The notes under the pieces were generated by a model, which had not been told where the DNA came from, made no database searches, and was given only the letters and a program-made list of their open reading frames with translations. The translations under genes were made by a program, and so were the position numbers. From positions 69,467,895 through 69,531,894 of the forward strand of contig NC_081833.1 in the NCBI RefSeq assembly GCF_030867095.1: a stretch of DNA of 64,000 nt, in the 5' to 3' direction. The DNA is from Alligator mississippiensis. Lineage: Eukaryota; Chordata; Crocodylia; Alligatoridae. Positions 13,308 through 25,444 of this stretch are shown one piece after another; the first letter of the stretch is position 1, and each line of letters starts with the position of its first letter.

Positions 13308-13884
13308 CAGGGGTGAGCAAAATATGGCCGGTGGGCTGGATCCGGCCTGCCAAGGGGTTCAATCCAGCCTGTGGTGGGGGTCATTTGGCCCTGCCTGGCC
13401 CAGGCATGGGGGCAGCCCTGGCTGTAGTGCATAGGATCAGTCCCACTGCCCCCAGACATGTATGTGGTGGGGCATGGGTGGCACGGAGGCCAGATCTGGT
13501 TTCCCAGCAGTCCCCCATGGCAGCAGCTCACTCTGCCCAGCTGCTGCTGCTAGTTCACTGGGAGCACTGAACAGAGTGGGCAGGTGGGGTCTCCAGGGAC
13601 ACCAACCCAGAGCCCCTGCAGCAGGATGTGCTTGGCCAGGTGGATGAAATGGGGCCCCGAGTGGGTAAAGGAGAGGTATCTGGGAGTGGGACAGCCAGGA
13701 GGGGCTGAGGCCAGGATCGTGGGCTGGTGACAGTACAGGGCCAGGGCCCACGGCAGACACTCAAGCCACTCCCCGCATGTCCCTGCCCACAGAATTAATG
13801 CATCAGCACCCTCCCCCCCAACCACAACAGCTCTCTAAAACTCCCTATAAGCGGCCCTCCAGCTCAAATAATTGCCCACCCTTG
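13308..13884. mobile_element. hAT-like non-autonomous element, 577 bp
   Basis: The left end is CAGGGGTGAGCAAAATATGG and the right end AATTGCCCACCCTTG, imperfect inverted repeats of the CAGGGGTGGGCAAA hAT type. 8-bp flanks TTATAGAC (13300-13307) and CTATAGAC (13885-13892) agree at seven positions. The interior is GC-rich with no transposase. Open frames on both strands are compositional. Confidence 0.88.
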
Positions 13885-13892
13885 CTATAGAC

Positions 13893-14235
13893 TTTGCTCT
13901 GCATCGTGGCCTCTTCAGAGTTCCTTGCACTTTCCTTGAAAGCACTTCATGCTGGACACTGTCAGAAACGTGATACCAGACCGGCTGGACCACTGTTCTG
14001 ATCCAAAATGGGAATTCTTACATTCCAGTTGACATAGATACAAAGACTAATTTTGGGATGAGCCGCTTTCCCTTGTAATCCTCCATGCATGTGTTGTCCC
14101 CTCTGACATTCATACACGGCACTCAATTCTCCTCCTAAACTATTTTTTATAAATACTCATTATCCGGAAAAGGACTAAGTGTGTCACCTGAATCTGCAAA
14201 CTGTGCCAGGGACTTGAATGGGAAATACATCAGAC
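13893..14235. other. Intergenic, nothing recognised
   Basis: Short unique spacer between two transposable elements. Confidence 0.7.
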
Positions 14236-14238
14236 AAA

Positions 14239-15131
14239 GGCTAAGTATGGACATTCAGGGGTGTTAGGGGGAGGTTAAATCGATTCAAACTGGCTGCCTG
14301 ATATCAGGTGAGTCAGGATGGGGGATGTTAGCTGGAGGGATTGGGGGTCCGGCCAAGGGGTTGGGGGTTCAGGAGGCTGGAAGGGATCAGGGGTCTGCCA
14401 GGGGCTGGGGTGGAGGTGCAAACCGTGGGTGGAGTAGTAGGTAGGCATGACCCACAGGTGCGGTAGGAGGGGTAGGCATGACACACGTGTGGGGTAGGTG
14501 GGACTCACGAGAGGCAGGGGGGCAGATGAGACCCACAGGTGGGGGGCAGGCATGACCCATGAGGGGCAGGGGAAGCAGGCACAATTCGCAAAGCATAGGG
14601 GGAGTAGGAATGACACACGGGTGGGGTAGCATCCCCCACATCAAACCTACAACTCCATCCTTCCTGCCTCTCCCCCTCCCACCGGGACTGACTTGCTCAG
14701 CTCCAGCAGCAATGACACTGAGAGAAGTGGCTGCACCCAGAGCATCCTTAGGATGGGGGTTGAGGGGACCTGAAAAAAACATACCAGTGCAGGGGAAGTG
14801 GGGCTGGGAAAAGAGCAGCCTTGGGTCTGGGTCCAGTGGCTGGGTTTTCCCAGCCTTAGACCTCCACAGGGGAAGTGAACAGAAGTATGCACCAGTTTGA
14901 CCTAAATCAAATGAGTCTGATACTATGTAGATCCAGATTTATCTTAAACTGGGTTCTGCAATTTTTAGACCTGTTTGTGTGCACAAAACTTCTGTTCTAT
15001 TAAAGGTTTAGACTGATCGTCAATCACTGAGACCAGGTCTGCAAGTGTAAGGTTCGCAGCAGGACAAGTTAAGTTTAAACTGGGTGGACATTTTGAACCC
15101 AATGTAACCTCCCGAATGTCTGTACTTAGCC
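14239..15131. mobile_element. Non-autonomous DNA element, family A, 893 bp
   Basis: The left end is GGCTAAGTATGGAC and the right end GTCTGTACTTAGCC, with TAA after the right end (AAA before the left, probably decayed). The right-hand 230 bases carry the family block with GAGTCTGATACTATG and TTAAACTGGG. The middle is a G-rich tandem array. Open frames across it are artefacts of that array. Confidence 0.78.
14390..14640. repeat. G-rich minisatellite inside family A element
   Basis: Irregular units of about 27-32 bases around GGCATGACCCACAGGTGGGG begin near 14443, 14475, 14521, 14548 and 14606. The array is confined to the element's core. Confidence 0.7.
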
Positions 15132-15542
15132 TAAGAGAGAAGAAGAGAGGAGAGGAAAGGAAATAACCATTTCAGCCTTGCAAGGGGGAGTAGGTGTAGG
15201 TGTTAAAGGACACTACTTCTCCCAAAGGAAGCACCCCTATAGACTTTACTGATTTTGGTCTCAAATCCCAGAGAAGTAGAAGTATGTTGCATGTTAAGAA
15301 ATATATGGACTCTTCCTCAGATAACGGCTACTCTTTAACATTTGGTCTTATTCATGAAAAGGAGAACAAGAGCTGATGGTTAGCCATATTTAAAAAATAG
15401 ATCTAGTTACTCCAGCCCTACACAAAAGCTTTTGAATCTCAGTATGGTGTTGTAATAGAAAGCTTGGGCTAGTTTGGACACATGTGATGTTGCCTTGTTT
15501 GGCTTGTATTTAGAAACTGCTCAACCCTAGCAGGGAGGTTGT

Positions 15543-15563
15543 AAAAAAAAAAAAAAAAAAAAA
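15543..15563. repeat. A-homopolymer tract
   Basis: About 21 uninterrupted A residues in unique sequence with no recognisable retroposon before it; TATATATAATATAT follows at 15570. Confidence 0.9.
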
Positions 15564-16886
15564 GCGGGTTTATATATAATATATCACAAAAATCCTAGCT
15601 GTTTCATATAAAAATATGAAGTGGCAGACTTTTAAATTATAATTTCATGACTGCTTTACACTTTTGTTCTCAGCATATGCTTTTTGGAAAAATCTGTCAT
15701 GTGGTTAAAATTATGAGGATAGTTCTACTATAATGCAATGCTTTTACTTAGTTCAAAAGTATATTAGAAATGAAACTACATCATCTTGGCTTAGCTAGCT
15801 CATTCCAAAATAAAATGCATCTCAGTTTGACAGAAGACAGGCATTAATCAAGCATCATTCATGAAGTGACAAGTATCTTAATATATTCAGTTCCTAAGGC
15901 CAGAGAGAAATACTTTCTTCAATTGCAAGAAGAACCACTGCATGTTTCAGTCAGTATGCAGTAACTGCAAAATTTCCAGTAATCAGGGCAGCTTTTCTTA
16001 AGGATATGCTTCAGGAAATAAAGTATTGATCTTTCCTCAGCACCCGTATGCTCCACCCTTGTCATTTTACTATTTTAATGAGTCGAGGGCATTGAGTGCA
16101 ATACTGGTGGGGTGGTGAGGGTGTCGTAAAAAGACTGCTAGGACTAAGCGTACTCAAATGGTGAATGAGGATAAGCTACTTAGATGAAGAAGGTAGAGTG
16201 CATTTATGTACATATAAAAGATCATCACAAGGATCAGAGTAACTGCTAAGGCTGATACCCAACAGACTGCACTCCAAATTATGAACTTCTTTGCAACCTG
16301 CTTGCTTCCTTTCTTTCAACACGGCTTTCTGTCCTCAAAAGTCCTCTTCCTTCCTTGAGGCTCTGCATTTTGGCTACCTTCCTTGAAAGTGAAGGGTTAT
16401 TTGGGACACTATCCCCACCACATCAATACCATTACTAACCTGGCCGGCATTTCACAGTGGCCCAAGTGGTCCAGCAGAGAGGCCCAATCCTTCGGCAAAA
16501 CTCCTCCTCTGAAGAGTAGCTGCTGTATAGACACACCGTCTACATAAAAGGCTTCTGCATAGTCCCTGGTGGATAGAAGAGGGATGAAACTCTTAAGTCT
16601 TGTTTTGTCTTACCACCCCGCTCTGTACCAAGGATATGAGGAGCAGCAGGAGGAGCATATTAGGTCCCTTATTTCTGAAATCTTTCATGAAAAAGTCTGG
16701 GCAAGTTGAAATGTTGAAGACTTTTAGTCAAATGGACCCTGGCCTAAACCTTACTTACCCAACTTTTTGTACTTATGCTGTTTACACAATAAATGAAACA
16801 GTAGACAAAGGTCAAGCTTTCTCTGGGACCAGTTCTGATCCCCTGAATCAGACTTCTCTCCAGTGAGGTTAGCAGAGTCATATCCC

Positions 16887-16953
16887 CTCTTCAAATGAAT
16901 CAGTATGTCCAGGAAATCCTGAGTGAGGAACAGCTGGAGAAAACAAGGCTCAA
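16887..16953 (+). repeat. 67-bp dispersed repeat, copy 2
   Basis: CTCTTCAAATGAATCAGTAT to AACAAGGCTCAA is the second copy, in the same orientation and 5.58 kb downstream of the first. Confidence 0.85.
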
Positions 16954-17285
16954 AAATAAGGCTGGTCAGTGGTATCTAAGCCAGACTCTGAGTCAAGAGG
17001 TGATAGCATATAGGATTATAATATCAAAACAGGAACCTTAAAAGATAAAGGCATGCCAAGCTCACATTTTTAAGGACAAATTCCTATCTGATCCAATTTA
17101 TACACAAAAAGACATAGCTGGTTTGGGGGCAGGGGTGGGAGCATGTGGATAAGAGACTAAAGAACTACTAAGGGCCATGACACATCCTACATCAATGATT
17201 AAAGCTAGCCAGCCTGTTGAAGCCAAACTCCACATGAGCAAGGTGAGCCAGACCTGGCCTCAGAAATGTAATCTTACTGATATTT

Positions 17286-17329
17286 GAATGAGGGGAAAGA
17301 AAAAGAGAGAAAGAAAGAGAGAGAGACTC
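17286..17329. repeat. GA-rich low-complexity stretch
   Basis: A purine-only run of AAAG/AGAG motifs about 40 bases long. Confidence 0.85.
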
Positions 17330-18750
17330 TTAAATATCTTTTCAATATTTGCTTGGCAGCCAATGCTGGCACTTCTTTAAAAGGATTTTAAGTAGAGTCT
17401 TGAAGCTGTTTATTAAACTGACATGAGAGTCTGGGAATGAGTTTGTTCGGCATAAACCCTCGGGCTATTCAGGCTAAGAAAGTTCATGTCTGGATGTCAG
17501 AAAGGAGGAAGAGGAGAAGATGATAAATGCCGTTACATACCTGCAGTGGAGATCGTTTCAATGATTAAAAGAAGTATTGCCTGAAATCCTGCAAATATGG
17601 GCATTCTGCACTGTCACTTACACACGGTGATAATAGTTTAACATCAAGTTATTCTTGAACTTATTTTCCCATAGCAGCTGCTCTGAGTAAGGTAGCTGGC
17701 AAACGTTTCAGGTTTTCATTCATGTGTAACGATAGTGGATGAGGTGAAGACACAATTCTGAACTGGGGAATTTAAAAAGCTTGCAAGGGAGCCTACTGCC
17801 AATGATCACACTGATTCTTCTTTGCATAATAAACACAGAAGCACATCTGGCTGCCAAGAGATTAACACTGACAGAAGTAAAACGAGCACCCAAACACTTT
17901 TTATCTTACGTTACCTTTCACCAGTCTGGACGGGATTTTTCTTGGGTATGCGAGTTTTCCTGCCCTTGGGTCACCTATATGTTTCAGATTTCGATAAGAC
18001 ACTTGGGCAGGAAAACCCACACGCTCAAGAAAAATCCACGTTCATAAATAGGCCAACGAGACCAGAGCTAGGAATCATCATTAGAGGGGTTATTTTGCAG
18101 AGAGCTAAACATACAGAAAAGATACAGGAAGGGGAGCACTTCGTAGCATCACATGGATATTTCAGAGCAACTAGTACACTATCTTAGAGAAAGAATTAGC
18201 ACAGCAGAGGAATGGCAGGCTAGGAGGCCTGAGGAGTCAGGAAAACCTGCACGGCCAGATGAAGAAGGGCAGGTCCACTAAAGAGGTTTTTAGTCATCCA
18301 TGCACTGCCAGTCTCTGATCTCCGCAGTGTTTGCCATTTTAGTGGGTAAGGGAGCAGGTTTAAGAATATTCTGATGTCAGATAAAACATTAGATTATATA
18401 AGAAAATGCCTACCAGACTGAGTTTTTCAGGATTTTGTTCCTGGATTGTGAGCAGGCAAAAAAAGGTCAGGTAGGAGTCAAGCCACTCAACCCTGGCAAG
18501 ACTGAGGCACGTTTATGCGTACGCAGAAGCAGCCTTTTTAAGTGCCGTGGGAATCTCCAAGTCCAAAACGGCGGCCTTTGTGGGGATCAGGGACCTCCAC
18601 GTCTAGGCAGCAACCGAACAGTTGTCAGGATTACAGCTTTCGGACGTAAGAACCTAAATCCACTACCAGCAACATGGATCTGGCAAAAGGACTTATCAAG
18701 CAACATTTTCAACATGCCACAATTCCCTTTCATATTATTTTCCTAATCTC

Positions 18751-18840
18751 CTGGATTGTTATGAGGATACATTCATTAGTGTTTGTAAAATGCTCAGGCA
18801 CTAGGTTGCTGGGCACCATTAAAAGGCCTATTAATAAATA
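18751..18840 (+). mobile_element. MIR-like SINE 3' part
   Basis: GGATTGTTATGAGGATACAT, TCATTAGTGTTTGTAAAATG and CTCAGGCAC resemble the MIR core and 3' end (TTGTTGTGAGGATTAA...GTAAAGTGCTTTG). Confidence 0.55.
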
Positions 18841-19871
18841 ATACATTGCTAAAAGGAAAAGAGGAGACTAGAGCAAAAGAAGAAAAACCAGACGCAGGCT
18901 GCAGGAGCAAACAACAGTTTCATTAGGGAAATGGAACAAGTTAAAAATGTCCTGCTTTGAGAGGACCCTGGTAAGATAAAGTGTGGAAAGATGTCCGGGC
19001 TAGCCTGAGAGATCAGTACCTTCAGGAGTGCTCGTCAGCTCATGGCACTTGGAGACAGCTGCGGCACTGCACATTACGGCTCATTGTGCTACGGACAATG
19101 CAACAGCAAACAATTCATTTGCAACAGCACGAGGAATCCCATGAGTCACAGTCGACAGGCTTACGTGAGCGGTGGGTGGAAACTATGCAACCTTGTTTAT
19201 ATTTTGGTTACTTAGCGCCAATAGTCATTATTTGTTTAATTTACATGCAAAAATCCATGGAAACACTTCTACCACATAAAAAAGTGACAAATACTTTATT
19301 CAAACGATGGTGCATGGCTGTGGCTTGTGGCTCTGCTCTAATGATGCCGAAGTTGGATGTTTATGCTTATTAACTTGCCTGCCAGTGCAGTCCTCGTAGT
19401 TTTGAAAGCACAAAGTAAGGGCAGGATCAAAGGGATGCTGTCCTGACACCATCTCCAAGGATATCAATGAATCATTCACTGTTAGTCTGCTGAGGGCAGG
19501 GTTGGCCTACTAGCTACAGAGACATTGCACTGAATAACGCTAGGAAAGGAGTCAAATAAGGTGACCAAAACATTTAAGGATTCACTAAGTTACAATGACA
19601 TAGGAGGGAGGAATTTGGCTGGCAAGGTTGCATTGCCTGGTTACAGGGCAACTCAATCTAGTGTACATCTTCCTTGTCTTCACAAAGTTTCTCACTGGCC
19701 ACATATCACTACTATAAGCTTTCTGGTTTTAGAGCTGGATTTACTTCTGTGTTTTTGATGTAGAGAATATCAAAGCCAGATAGTCCCAGAGAGCTACTAG
19801 AAAATGGCTAAACCACCACGTACCGTTCATTATCCAGTAGTAAAATAGATACCTGCAACTTTGATAAGAGT

Positions 19872-20147
19872 GGGCATTTATAGACATGTTCTGGAAGGTG
19901 GGGGGGGGGCACTTTAATTAAAGCACCCGAAACGTCATGGGTGTCAATGTCCCCACACTGAAAAATGGCAGCGGGGGCGCTTTAACTAAAGCTCAGCAGA
20001 TGAGCTTTAGTTAAAATGCCCTCACTGCCATTTTTTAATGCGGGGACACTGATACATGTGACTCTGGAGTCTGTTGGAGCACAGTAATTTCCAGGCTCCA
20101 GCAGACTCAATTAATTGAGCAGCCTCTCTGCACATGTATAGGCACCC
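19872..20147. mobile_element. Hairpin MITE
   Basis: The ends GGGCATTTATAGACATG and CATGTATAGGCACCC are inverted repeats. Inside, 19945-20055 is a hairpin: ATGTCCCCACACTGAAAAAT and CTTTAACTAAAGCTC pair with GAGCTTTAGTTAAA and ATTTTTTAATGCGGGGACA. The TIR type resembles the 54208 element, so they are probably related. Confidence 0.75.
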
Positions 20148-20402
20148 CGTGTCAATAATTCCTTTAAGAGCCCAAAAAATTACAAACATTACAAGTTAGG
20201 AACTGTTAGCAGAAGCACCGCTCTGCTAAGATAAAGTGGCAGTATTTATGGTAGTGTCTTTTACTGACAATTTTGGGTTTTTTCTCCCCGTCAGTGATGA
20301 GGAAGAAATTATACAGTTGCGTTTGCTTTCATTGGAAACCAGAGAGGTCAACTTTCATCAGATCTATAAAGAAAAACAGATTGGCAAATGAATCCACATA
20401 GA

Positions 20403-23060
20403 TCACAGAATCATAGAACCATAGAAAGTTAGGGTTGGAAGGGACATCAGGAGGTCATCTAGTCCAACCCCTTGTACAAAGCAGGACCATCCCCAACTAG
20501 ATCATCCCAGTCAAGGCTTTGTCTAGCTAGGTCTTAAAAACCTCCAAGGATGGAGATCCCACCACTTCTCTGGGTAACCCGTTCCAGTGTTTTACTACGC
20601 TCCTAGTGAGACAATGCTTCCTAATATCTAACCTAGACTTCCCTTACTAGAGCCAATTGCTCCTTGTTCTTGCATCTGCCACCACTGAGAACAGTCCAGC
20701 TCCAGCCTCTTTTGAACCCCTCTTCAGGTAGTTGAAGGCATCTATTAAATCCCCCCACAGTCTTCTCTTCTCCAGACTAAATGAGCCCAGTACCCTTAGT
20801 CTCTCCTCAGAAGTCATGTCTCACAGGCCCCCCCCACCATTTTCACTGCCCTCCGCTGGACTCTCTCCAATTTATCCACTTTCTGTAGTGGGGGTCCAAA
20901 ACTGAACCCAGTACTCCAGATGTGGCCTCACCAGTGCTGAATAGAGGGAAATAATCACTTCCCTGGACCTACTGGCAACGCTCCTACTAATGCTCCTGCT
21001 AACCAGGTATGTCATTAGCCTTCTGGGCAACAGGGGCACACTCATATTCAGCTGATTGTCCACTATAACCCCCAGGTCCTTTTACACAGAGCTGCTGCCC
21101 AGCCAGTCAGCCCACAGCCTGTACTGGTGCATGGGATTGTTCTATCCTAGCGCAGGACTTTGCACTTGTCCTCGTTGAACCTCCTGAGATTTCTTTTGGC
21201 CCAATCCACCAATATGTCTAGGTCTCTCTGAATCCTGGTTCTACCCTCCAGACTATCTACTATTCCCCCCAGCTTGGTGTCATCTGCAGACTTGCTGAGG
21301 GTGCACTCTATGCCATCTCTCAGGTCACTGATGAAGACATTGAACAAGAGCAGCCCCAGGACTGACCCTGGGGCACTCCACTTAATAGCAGCTGCCAACT
21401 AGATGTTGAGCCATTATTACCCTCTGAGCCTGATGCTCCACCCAGTTTTCTATCCACCTTACAGTCCATTCATCCAACCTGTACTTCCTTAGCTTGCTTG
21501 CAAGAATGTTGTGGAGACCATATCAAAAGTCCTGCTAAAATCAAGGTACACCACATCCACTGGTCTCCTCACAGGGCCAGTCATCTCATCACAGAAGGCA
21601 ATCGGGTTGGTCAGGCATGACTTGCCCCTGGTGAATCCGCGCTGACTGATCCTAATCACCTTCTCCTCCTCCAAGTGCTTCAAGTTGGATTCCTTGAGGA
21701 TCTGCCCCATGATTTTTCCAGGGACTGAGGTGAGGCCGACTGGTCTGTAGTTTCCTGGATCCTCCTTTTTCCCTTTCTTAAATATGGGCGCTATATTTGG
21801 CCTTTTCCAATCATCTGGGACCTCGCCTGAGTTTTCAAAGATGATGGTCACTGGCTCTGAATCAACCAACTCTGTCATCACCCTCGGATGCATCCCATCT
21901 GACTTTTATATGTCCAGGTTTTCTAACTAGTCCCTAACCTGTTCTTTTGCCACTGTTGGCTGCTCACCTCCTCCCCAAGCTGTGCTGCCAGGTACAGTAG
22001 TCTGGGAGCTGACCTTGCCTGTGAAGACTGAGGTGAAGTAAGCATTGAGTACATCGGCCTTTTCTGCATCCTCTGTCACAAGGTTGCCTAAGCCATTCAG
22101 TAAGGGATTCACACTTTCCCTGATCCTCCTCTTGCTACCAACATACTTGTAGAAACCCTTCTTGTTAGCTTCATCCCTGCATGCCTGAGCAATGTTCTTA
22201 TATTCTTCCCAAGTTATTTGTCCAAGTTTCCACTTCTTATAAGCTTCCTTTTTGTGATTTAGTTTACAGAAGAGTTTCCTGATAAGCCAAGATGGTCTTC
22301 TGCCATACTTGCTAGTCTTCCTACACATTGGGATGGTTTGTTCTTGCTCTCTCAGTAAGGCTTCTTTAAAGTATAGCCATCTCTCCTGGACTCCTTTCCC
22401 CCTCAGACTGGTTTCCCAGGAGATCCTGCCCATGAGTCCCCCGAGCGAGTCCAAGTCTGCTTTTCTGAAGTCCATGGTCCTTACTCCACTGCTCTTTCTC
22501 CTTCCTTTTCTCAGGATCCTGAACTCAACCATCTCATGGTCACTACTGCCAAGTTGCCATCCACTACTGCATTCCCCACCAATTCTTCCCTTTTTGTGAG
22601 CAGCAGATCAAGAAGAGCATGGCCTGTAGTTGGATGCTCCAGCACTTGTACCCAACACTCTCCAAAGACTTCCTGGATTGCCTGCACACTGCTGTATTGC
22701 CCTCCCAGCAGATGTCAGGGTGACTGAAGTCCCCCCATGAGAACCAGGGCTTGCGATCAGGAAGCTTCCACTAGCTGTTTGAAAAAAGCCTCGTCCACCA
22801 CTTCCTCCTGGTCTGGTGGTCTACAGCAGACCCCCACCACAACATCACCCTTGTTGCTCTCCCCTCTGACCATAAACCAGAAATTTTCAAAAGGCCTGTC
22901 TCCAGTTTCATACTGGAGCTCTGAGCAATTATATGGCTCTTTTACGTGCAGGGCAACTCCTCCTCTGTTCCTCTCCATACTTACCTGCTCATAACTACTT
23001 CTTTCATTCCCAGTTCTACCAGTGATGTTTCTGCTACTTCTTATCAATGGCCCTACAGAT
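20403..23060 (-). mobile_element. CR1 LINE, 5'-truncated, with endonuclease and reverse transcriptase remnants
   Basis: Read on the minus strand, 23047 to about 22740 matches the CR1 endonuclease (ERNRGGVALHVKE, then VGVCCRPPDQEE). The linker region follows at 22532-21927. Reverse transcriptase lies at 21893-21147 (FKKGKKEDPGNYRPVGLTS, VYLDFSRTFDMV, SADDTKLGG) and the C-terminal region at about 21063-20870. The 3' tail ends near 20403 with the CR1-type ATTCTATGATTCT octamer repeat. The open frame is broken into at least five pieces, and the usual FADD motif reads SADD, so it is dead. About 2.65 kb remains; the 5' UTR, ORF1 and start of the endonuclease are absent, as is usual for target-primed reverse transcription. 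Confidence 0.95.
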
Positions 23061-23064
23061 TCTC

Positions 23065-24065
23065 TTTATTAGAAAAAAATACACTTGTTACCAAAGCTCC
23101 TGATGACAAATCAGATCTAAGTATGTTTTACTAATAAATGAATGACTCCAAGGCTGTTTGTTGCCAATGAAAAAACCTCCCAAATGTTCAGTTTAGTACG
23201 CATCCAAGAGTTTGGATATTTACAAACTGTGTTACGTTCTCTTATTTTATTTTACTATTTCTACTCCCAATCCAACCTGAGATTGGGAGCCAATATTGCT
23301 ATACTGCGCTGGAGTACTAAATGACATTATATTTGAGACTATCCTGGAAGACCATTCAGAAGCTCAGTTCTCCAAGAAAGTCCAGCACTACTCTAAACTC
23401 TGAACTTCCTATTTATTCATGGTTGTGCTTCAAACTCCTGATTAAGATGTATGAAGTCACAGATTGCCTGGAGTCCAGCTGTCTCAATCCCTTCTCTCCC
23501 AGAGTGGCAATTACCACCAGCTGGGGCTGGGACCTGCTATTCTCAGATTTGAATCCCACAAGGTAGGACAGAGGCTGTCGCTGCTTGAGGGGCCCGACCT
23601 CTTTCTTTCACTATCACCTCCTGTCTGAATCCTGAGGTCCACTACTATAAAGAGCCTGAGCGAGGCAACTTTGCTTTGGCTTTTTAAATGTTGACAGGGT
23701 CCCATTGATGGTGCTCAGAGCAAATTGTCTCTTTTTGCTAGTTTTTAACATCTGAACCTATTGCACTAATATTCTGTGTCAATGACATGTCACTGTGAGT
23801 GGACATAGAAAAATAATTAAGTGGTCTGCGATCTTGCATTAAACAGCCGTCATCCTAAAGGCACTCTAAACCTTGTAAACCTGAAAGATGACTGAGTTTT
23901 ACAGCAGACATTCTTCATTCCTTTAGCTGTAGCTACTCCTGGGGTGAAATACAGCTCTGTTCTTACTGGAAAGGGTAACACCCCATGACATTTTTAGACA
24001 GAAAGCAAGACTTTTAGACTTGATCTTCAGCTGGGTCGCTGCCTCGGCTGAACATCGTTCCCATC
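23065..24065. other. Intergenic, nothing recognised
   Basis: Unique AT-rich sequence between the CR1 LINE and a family A element. Confidence 0.65.
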
Positions 24066-24072
24066 ACTCTAA

Positions 24073-25444
24073 GGCTAAGAGCAGATGTTAAAAGAGCCTG
24101 AGCCTGAATCAATTCAATCCTTGCAGGTTACTCTAACCTGCATAGACTGAATCAATTTACAACCGAACAGACATTCACTTTTGATTCTGTAAATGCAGGA
24201 ATTTGCCTGCAGTGGCTCAGGCCAGAAGCCAGAGGGTATGGGAGCGAGCCCTCAGCTGGAGGGAAACTGAGCGGTTCCGGGGGGCGGGTGAGTAGACAGG
24301 CCCCGGCAGACTGAGTGTGACTGGGGAGGAGTTTGAACCCCCACTCTGGCCTGCAGGGCCCCCAGTCAGGGTGTGCCTGGAAGCAGCTCCTGCCAGGCAT
24401 TTCCCACCCTCACCACTCAAGTGGCAGCCCCGGCAGCAGCCTCAAGCAAACGGGGAATGGAGAGAGCTTTAATTCCCCCCTCCCTCTCCTGTCCCACTGG
24501 CTCTGATCCCAGTGAGGTCTGCCAGGCAGAGAAGCAGCAGTCCCTGTCAGGATTGCTCTCCACTCGCTGCTAGAGCGGCAGGGGCAGGGTCATGGCTGAT
24601 GCCAGTCAGTATGGTCCCCTCCCTCTTCTCTCCCCCTGGGGAACCCCAGCCACAGTCTGCCTGGCCCGGGACGAACAGCAGAGGGGGAAGCCGGGGCTGG
24701 CAGACCCCAACTACGGTTCCCCAGAAGGAGGAAATAAACCCCCTCCCTGCTCCCTTCACCTCAGGAGGCCATGCCGGCTGGCATCTGAACATGCCCCCAC
24801 CCCTGCTGCTGCAGCAGAAAGGGGGAGGGAGGCAGCCGTGACACAGGCTGCTCCGCCCCAGCCAAGCACACCATTGGGACAGGGGAGGGAGGAATTAAAC
24901 CCCTTCTGTCCCCCATTCGCTTGAGGCTGCTGCCAGAGCTAGCCACACCCCCACCACTCGAGCACCAAGTGGGGAAAAATGCCTGACAGTGGCTGCTCCC
25001 CCCCCTGCCTGGCAGACCCCAGCTGGTGTCCATGCTGGTGGGACAGGGGAGGGAGGGGGGAACAAACCCCTCCCCTTCCCCCTTTGTCTTGGGGGGGGTG
25101 GCATCTGGCCACACCCCCACCCCTGCTCCAGCTAGAAAGCAGAGGGGCGGGGCCAGCCCCGCTCTCTGGAGCAGACAGCACGGCCCAGCCCAGAGCTGAA
25201 AAGCATGCTGGGATGCTGGGGGACTCTGATTTAACTTAAACCAGGAAGGGGTCTGGGATAGAAGTTCCATTAATCAGTTTGACCTCAATTAGTTGAGTCT
25301 GATACTACATTCAACCAGATTTATCTCAAACTGGTTCCGGCCATTTTGAAACTGGTTTATGTGCACTGAACTTCTGTTTTGTTACAGGTTTAAACCAGTT
25401 TCTGATCACTTAAATCAGTTCATGTGTAACTTCTGTCTTCAGCC
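24073..25444. mobile_element. Non-autonomous DNA element, family A, 1372 bp
   Basis: This is the largest copy. The left end is GGCTAAGAGCAGAT and the right end CTGTCTTCAGCC, flanked on both sides by TAA (24070-24072, 25445-25447). The subterminal right block contains CAAACTGG, GAAACTGGTTTATG and TTAAACCAGTTTCTGATCAC. The core is a GC-rich tandem array. No transposase remnant was seen; long minus-strand frames in the core are compositional. Confidence 0.82.
24470..25150. repeat. GC-rich tandem array inside family A element
   Basis: A unit of roughly 160-168 bases recurs imperfectly. Markers are AATAAACCCC (24733), AATTAAACCCC (24893) and AACAAACCCC (25061), with GGGACAGGGGAGGGA at about 24876 and 25040. 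An earlier partial unit lies near 24470. Confidence 0.65.

Larger units (their letters stand above)
15135..19870. other. Intergenic, mostly unique
   Basis: Apart from the listed A-tract, GA patch, 67-bp copy and MIR-like piece, nothing is recognised. Plus-strand frames of 121 codons (17822-18187) and 130 codons (18981-19373) show no family motif. Confidence 0.6.

Noticed and set aside
11310-16953. The 67-bp direct repeats as ends of a larger retroelement
   Set aside because: The repeats are too short, do not bear terminal motifs, and nothing element-like was recognised between them.
17822-19373. Frames of 121 and 130 codons
   Set aside because: No recognisable motif, splice context or codon pattern; lengths are within chance for a 64-kb window.
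24761-25270. 169-codon minus-strand frame in GC-rich sequence
   Set aside because: It lies inside the tandem-array core of a non-autonomous transposon; composition alone explains the lack of stops.
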